Origin: Cerrena zonata
Lineage: Eukaryota > Basidiomycota > Agaricomycetes > Polyporales > Cerrenaceae
Direction: 5' to 3'
DNA length: 64,000 nucleotides
Assembly: GCA_038087015.1 (NCBI GenBank)
Contig: JASBNA010000050.1
Coordinates: forward strand, 124,001-188,000
Below the pieces are notes generated by a model that was not told the origin of the DNA, searched no databases, and worked only from the letters and a program-made list of their open reading frames with translations. The stretch's first letter is position 1. The number at the start of each line of letters is the position of its first letter. This document shows, piece by piece, positions 58,293 to 64,000 of this stretch. A program made the translations under genes and the position numbers.

Positions 58293-61253
58293 TTAAATCA
58301 GTCCGATCACAAACCACCCAACAAATCCAATAACGATTCCGATCGCCAAATAAACATACCCAACGAAGTCCGTCCAGAAATCGTTCAGCTCAAAGACCTG
58401 CTTCAAGCCAGGTTCCAGTCTAATCTTGACATGATATCGCTGTCCAGGTGACAAATCCAACTGGCGGATACATAATGTTTGAAGTTCGGGCACATATTCT
58501 GAGTGAACTTTGATGATGCTGAAGAATCTGCCAAAGTAACAGAGATCGTGCGGCCTTGTGACAAATATAGAGGGAAGAAGATCTCTGTCGTGTTTGAAGC
58601 AAGCAAAGAGTTGCTAATAAGGGGAGGCTCGCTGACGGTAGGTGACCCTTTCGCCTTGGAGTTCTGGGCCGCTTTGGCCTCATTGGGATAAGGGACAACC
58701 CATTCAAACTCGCAATCTCCTGTGTTCAACTCGTATTCCCACTTCAGGGGAACTCCGGCGACCTTCGCAGCGTACGGTCTGACGATGGAGCGTAAAAGAC
58801 GACCACCATTGTCCAGCGTAGGTGAAGTTTGGTCGAGAGAGAGAAGCGATGAGGGTAACGCGCGCCGTTGAGCGAAGAATGAGAAGTTCTCGCCGTTCCA
58901 CGAGTCACCATGGATGTCGGAATTGGCAGGATTGTAGTTCCACAGCCTGTAGAAATTGCCATATCAAGTACTCTGCTTCGAGAGAAAGCAGTAAGAAATA
59001 CATACGTGAAGTTCAAAAGCGACCTCTCCAAGGCAGTGATCATAGCATCCATCATCTTGTTCTGCCATGTCCAATCATCGCTCTCAAACGCCTCGCCTTT
59101 GCTGCATCACCAATGGAGGTTAGACACGCAAAGATCCTAGGAGCGGAATAGACAAACATACTTCAAATCCACCGGGATACCACATTCTCCAATCAAAACT
59201 GGTTTTTCGCCAAGCGAGCGATACGCAGCTTCGGTCATATTCTTCAACTGCAGCGAAAAGTTATTTCTAGCGCCAACATGACCCCAGTAGAAGGCCTTCA
59301 AGGGGAACATTCCCTACGATACAGGTATGAGTACTGAGCAGTCAGAAGATGGCTAAAGAGGGCTACTCACTCGAGACAAGCCTTGTACGTTAGCCGTAAA
59401 GTCACCGTACGCTTTTGTGAACAAAGCATTCAAGTCATACCAATGTGGCGCATACACCAGATTTTTAGGTTGGTGATCGGGTGTCCAGGAGCTTGGACAA
59501 AACTACAAGTCAGAAGAAATCAGTTTCCTATGCAAGACGAGATAATTCAACCATCTTACCTCATTGGGAATCGCCTCCACAAATACCATCTTTTGCTCGC
59601 CAGCAACACCTCTCACCCTGTCTGCCCACCTCGACAAGAAGGGGAAATAGAAATCGTTATACCAATCAACGTCTTTCCCACTCATCGGATGTCTCTTAAA
59701 ATAGTTTTCTCTCAAGACGATTCCTTCCTTCTTGCGTTCGTCCCAGCCCCATACACCATGCATCTCCCAGATGCATTTGCCATTTGAAGGTCCTGCTGGG
59801 TTCCATACTTTGCGACCGTCGGGGTTTAGGGTGACCGTAGAGGTCTGTTTGGAGGGCATTGGGAAGGACCGAGTGTAATGCGGTACTGTAGCGGGATGTC
59901 CTGCGCCAAGGGTGAATGAGTGGATCGCAGAGGCTATTTTGGGTGTTAGTCGTAGTGCGTAAGATAAGTCAAAATAACTGCTTACGGATAGGCCCCAAGT
60001 GCAAGGTCAGTGTTGTAGTCCCAAGCATACATAGACTGAAGTTCAACATATCCTCTATGTGGCTCATTCATGATCTGGGGGTATAAGTTAGTGAACGATC
60101 TCCCTCAGGTTGCACGACTGACCTCGAAGCCGAGAACACCGGGAAGATGGCCGACATGTTCAGCGAGGGTTTGCCACATGCCGAGGAAGGCATCTTGCAG
60201 GAACTGTTGTATCGGCACAGATTCTTCAGCACCTGAGTTTGTCTTTCTTGGAACGTGTAATTTGGGTGCAAATGTATCGCCAGCCCAGAACAACGTCCTA
60301 AATAACAATTCAGGATCCAAGATATCACCGAGAGAGACAGAAACTCACGCCATAGTCGCGGCAGCCAATTTCTGATACCCAGTAGGCCACAGTCCCTCTT
60401 TCCTCTGGTTTTACGTCTCCTCTGTCCTCTTCATCATACTCACCCTCCGCAGTCTTCACCTGTACACCCTTCAACCAGGCACTTCCAGTTTCCTCCAAAG
60501 CATCCAAGTCGAAACCAGCGAGTTGAATGGTCCAAGCTGGAGCACCGCTTCCACCAGTGTAACGTGACCAGACATCTTGGTGAAGAGCGACGAAGCAAGA
60601 GAGACCGTATTGAGGCATGAGTGAAATGACTTGTTTGAGGTAGTTCAAGTATTCATAGTCGTATTCGCCTCTATGAATCACAATGAAAATGAGACCAGAA
60701 CGAATACACAGAAGATACATACGGTCCTGCATGTTCTACAGCTTCCCACGTGACGAGAAAACGAACTGAAACACCCGAGTTAACAAGCAGCAATGCTGCG
60801 GCAAGCGTAGTATCACGTACCGAATGTCAGACCCCAGCGTCGAAGGCGAGCAAAGTGCTCTGGTGCTTCTTCAAGAGGGAATGGTCGATTAACGAAGGTG
60901 ACACCAGCTGGATTGTCGGGAAACGTGTCATGAGCAGGACTGTGCGATTGTACAAATACGGTTAACATTCAAGTGTCGTATATGGATCAAGCCACGTACG
61001 TTTTACAGCTGCCCGACAGGTTTACACCACGAAGGTTACATACTCGTCCTAGGGCATCAACAAAATGTCTTCCGCGTTGGGATATCCTTCCTCCTGTGCC
61101 TCTCGCAGACCAGTCATGAGCAAATGTAGGCCCTGCGTTGGAACCAGCAGGCTTCTTGAGAATAGATGATGAAGTGGGGTCATCGTTGACCAGAACGAAT
61201 GATGCATCTAGGTCTGAAGGGATAGTTGAGGACATAACGACGGTGAAAGACAA
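58293..61253 (-). CDS. GH5_12-like steryl beta-glucosidase (EGCrP2/Sgh1 type), two frameshifts
   Basis: A minus-strand multi-exon gene. Blocks in order: NLRGVNLSGSCKT, VTFVNRPFPLEEAPEHFARL, WGLTF, VRFLVTWEAVEHAGP, CFVALHQDVWSRYTGGSGAP, FWAGDTFAP, the general-acid region MNEPHRGYV, KCIWEMHGVWGWD, KMVFVEAIPNE, VLIGECGIPVDL (nucleophile Glu) and WNYNPANSDIHGDSWNGE. This is the layout of fungal GH5_12 enzymes that cleave steryl glucosides. The C-terminus (FVGYVYLAIGIVIGFVGWFVIGLI) is a membrane anchor. Two breaks: at about 60403 an extra base in a GGG run shifts PEERG before the conserved LWPTGYQKLAAATM; at about 58517 a shift of -1 separates TLADSSASS from EYVPELQTLCI. The start could also be the second Met at 61235. 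Confidence 0.8.
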
Positions 61254-61632
61254 AGAATGAGAGAATAATGCAAGATAAAGATATGATCCAACTACCCGGA
61301 CGTCGTGAGTTAAAGTAGGTACCTAGCTCGTTGGAGTTCGCTGCGGCCACTGCGCCGGCTATATCTAGTTCAGACAGGCGCTTGCAGCATATACTATACC
61401 ATCCAAGCACTCAGGCCTCAACTACTACTAACCATATTACTCTAACTTCAATGTAGATCACCTCGTCAGCTTAGGAACTACAGGTGTCCTCGTTGTGCCT
61501 CATGGAACAATTCTGACTACGCGCACAAACCTGCCCCGCGCCGTTCATACACTTGATTCAGACAAACCGTGACTACAACCTGAAAATAGTTCTTATCATT
61601 TCAGCAATAACACCCCTTCCCAACCCCTCATG
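61254..61632. other. Intergenic, no gene seen
   Basis: Lies between two minus-strand genes and holds the promoter of the glucosidase-like gene. No signal recognised. Confidence 0.4.
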
Positions 61633-63021
61633 TCACCGTCCCCTGCGGCCTGTGCTAGTAAAAATTGGCTGTAATTCCACCAGTCCATTGCCACCTATAT
61701 CCTTCTCAAAATGAATCGCTTCCAACTTGGGGCTCTCAGTACGAATCCTATTCCTAGTCCGCGCCGAGGCTCGAGCTCCCCACCAATCAGTATTCTTTGG
61801 ATCCTTTGCAACAGCATCCCAACCAGCATCATGTAAGACATGTGCTCTAGACAATTTAGCAGCTCTTTCTGCCCATTTCCTCGCATTCTTCTTATCCTTC
61901 AACGTACAGTATGCTTTGACGATCCGCTGGTACCAGACAGCCCATAACTCGGTACTGTAGAGTTGTTCCTTATCGTAAATGTCAATCATCTTATGACATT
62001 CAGAAATGATAAGGTCATCGGGCAATGTAGGATCGTCAACCCATCTTTCCAGAGCCGAATCGTCACTACACTCGTTGGCATGGCTTTTGGATACAGCTTC
62101 TGCGCGTGCTTGGTCGCTTTCCGGAGACTCGGTGGCACAAGCAGTGCAGGTGCATTCGAACTTGTATTTCTCCAGGAGATATTTCTGGCGATCGACCCGA
62201 GGATCGGTTATCTCTCCCCAAGAAATCGTAATTTCCTTACCCTTCTTGATGGGTAACACGGCTCGAAGCTGGATCGTGAATGACTCTAGATGGAAGACCC
62301 AAACCGCGTTGCAGCAACAGCTGAATGTTGTAAAACGTGTATCAGGATATATGCATTAACAACTGACATCGACTACTGACCTGTGGCGTACACGAGATAT
62401 CACCTTACAGACGGCGGCGCATTCTTTATCATATCCAGGCAGAGATCCAATGCATACGGCGTTGGTATCTGCGATACCCGTCACATGTGGTCGGGTATAA
62501 CCTTTACAATTATTCAGAGCGAAATACTCTTCATATTCTTTTTCTCGCAGGCGTTCGATCATCATCCGCTGGAGTTCCGTTGGCTGTTGGACGGATGACG
62601 AGCCCGTGGCGGGCACTGTCATCGTGGACAGTGTCAACGGTCTTTCCGCTACAATGAGTTCGCCCACGTCAATATTCATAGTGGCCACCAAGCCTATGCC
62701 CCCTCCTTTAACGGGCTTGATCACGTATCGAGTGGGATCGGAGGTAGGGACAGGTTCCGGGAAACCAGGAATCGATAGGATATGTTCCTTCATGCCTATC
62801 CTCAGCATACATTCAGTTTCTGGCTCATTGGGGCGGTCTACATTATGGGGCGGCATGGTGCAGAAGAAGATGTTCGGTTTCGAGTCATCCTGAACTTTGA
62901 CGTCTGTTTTGGTCTCGGGCACTTCGAGAGAGAGAGGTTCAGAGGGGATTTTTATCTTCCCTTGCGGGGTCGTTTCGGTTTCGGCCTTTGCAAACAGTTT
63001 TCTGCGAAAGAATCCCTTCAT
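61633..63021 (-). CDS. SET-domain protein, complete paralog
   Basis: Two exons (63021-62381, 62320-61633) join to about 442 residues. The N-terminus is basic with QGKIKIPSEPLSLEV. The SET domain starts near YVIKPVKGGGIGLVATMNIDVGELIVAERPL, then AVCIGSLPGYDKE. Across the intron the motif that should be RxNHSCxPN reads RVRHSCCCN. LPIKKGKEITISWGE follows, with Trp where Tyr is usual, then the post-SET cluster (FECTCTAC). The C-terminal region matches the gene at 66-753 closely (AAKLSRAHVLHDAGWDAVAKDP). SET domains transfer methyl from SAM to lysine; loss of the NH Asn, which contacts SAM, suggests weak or absent activity in this copy. Confidence 0.85.
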
Positions 63022-63342
63022 GGTGCAAGGAAGAAAGAGCTTGAGAGAGTCTTTGTTAAGAGGGACCCTTCAGGTTCTACACTGAGGCGTCGACTCGGAA
63101 TCTGAAAATGAATGTCGCGTGGTCCCTTTTGATAATGATCAGTTTTGAGCGAATATTAGTTCCCATGTCTCCATCCGGGGATACTGTACCCATCAAGGGT
63201 GCCATCATAGTCTAGAACCTGGGCTCGTTTTCAATACAATAGATATAACATCTGACTCCGATTGACATGGTGTCCGGTATTGTAATGAGGCATTTGCCTA
63301 CTATTTAGTTTCCTGCGTACCTCAATAGTAGAATCCACACGT
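63022..63342. other. Intergenic, no gene seen
   Basis: The 5' flank of the SET gene. Nothing recognised. Confidence 0.4.
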
Positions 63343-63639
63343 TCAAATCTGGATCCTAAAAGAAAGAAAAAGAAGTACGAGAAACAAACAATCAAAGATG
63401 CAGAACCTTCCTTTCAATATCTGATCGTAGGGAACACGGGTCACAGGTTCATCTGAGCCTACAGAGTCGTATGGGGGTAGGGTCATCCAGTGGAGAGTGT
63501 TTGTCCACGGATCATCCCTGATGATAGCTGGGGCCATTATTCCACTGAGAGGCTCCGAAGGAATCTTGATTTTGCCTTGACCTGTCGTGTCCGGCACATC
63601 ATCATCAAGTCGCTTTCCTCCAAGGAATTCTCTGTTCAT
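63343..63639 (-). pseudogene. N-terminal remnant of a SET-gene paralog
   Basis: An open frame of 98 codons begins like the neighbouring SET gene: GQGKIKIPSEPLS is shared, followed by a related MTLPPYDSVGSDEP segment (compare MPPHNVDRPNEP). The sequence then diverges into a hydrophobic tail and stops; no SET domain follows before 63021. It looks like the first exon of a decayed tandem copy, although a downstream exon cannot be fully excluded. Confidence 0.6.
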
Positions 63640-64000
63640 GGTAATGGTGCGACGATGGTGGAAGTTAGATCCATATAGAACGTTGAACGCTCATGGTCAC
63701 TTGGGAGGCTGTTGAACCTTCTTCGACCGAAATTGCAATGTACGATCCATCGCAAAGTCACGAACTTCTCAAAGTGGAAAAACATTCAAATTTTATGGGC
63801 TATCTTGAAGAGAATTAATCAGTCTCCACTTCAATGTTAAACCACCTTATCTGAACCGTACCTGCTAGTACGAGTCGAAGTTGGATGCGTGTCTTTTGCG
63901 CCGATTCAAAAAGTTTGGATCAGCGCTCATATTTCCGCTTTCGGTTGACCCCTGCTCATTGGAAAATCTACCTGGATACGCTCTTTGGCAGTACTTCGCA
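63640..64000. other. Window end, no gene seen
   Basis: Only short open frames on both strands; no motif. Confidence 0.4.

Overview
The window looks like nuclear DNA of an agaricomycete (mushroom-forming) basidiomycete. Genes are split by many short introns of about 50-60 bp with GT/AG borders, protein families typical of basidiomycetes are present (DUF6534-like membrane proteins, I66-like trefoil protease inhibitors, TKL-type kinases, F-box and HNH proteins, expanded pepsin-like proteases), and old transposon debris lies between gene-dense stretches. All calls come from reading translations, splice junctions and motifs by eye; no database search was run.

Layout. 1-3143: the 3' part of a SET-domain gene, then the ribosome-biogenesis WD40 gene YTM1. 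3144-13891: a transposon-rich, gene-poor block. It holds a broken deaminase-like gene interrupted by a MITE and a solo LTR; that LTR carries a MITE, which carries a second copy of its own family. A second, inverted LTR copy with another MITE follows. 13892-24741: a CaM-kinase, purine nucleoside phosphorylase, a tandem pair of DUF6534-like genes and a Nudix hydrolase. 25313-32637: a secreted GH5 enzyme, a TKL kinase and an NT-C2 protein. 34680-37589: a three-domain trefoil-like protein next to a single-domain I66-like protein with the same intron positions. 38161-42429: a retroelement fragment, mitochondrial NADP isocitrate dehydrogenase and mitochondrial ribosomal protein bL28. 43202-57804: an HNH gene, an F-box gene and four pepsin-like (A1) aspartic proteases. 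58293-63639: a GH5_12-like steryl glucosidase, a second SET gene and a SET-gene remnant.

The most notable observations are these. (1) The nested insertion record at 5275-9576: removing each insertion together with one copy of its target duplication joins the host reading frame exactly. (2) Eight one-base frameshifts hit six accessory genes, seven of them apparent +1 insertions, while the housekeeping genes splice cleanly in frame; this is either a pseudogene cluster or base-level assembly error. (3) The complete SET paralog has lost the SAM-binding Asn of its NHSC motif. (4) The CaM-kinase has an in-frame 5' exon starting with an N-myristoylation motif. (5) Two unrelated genes each use a GC-AG intron with the same donor sequence.
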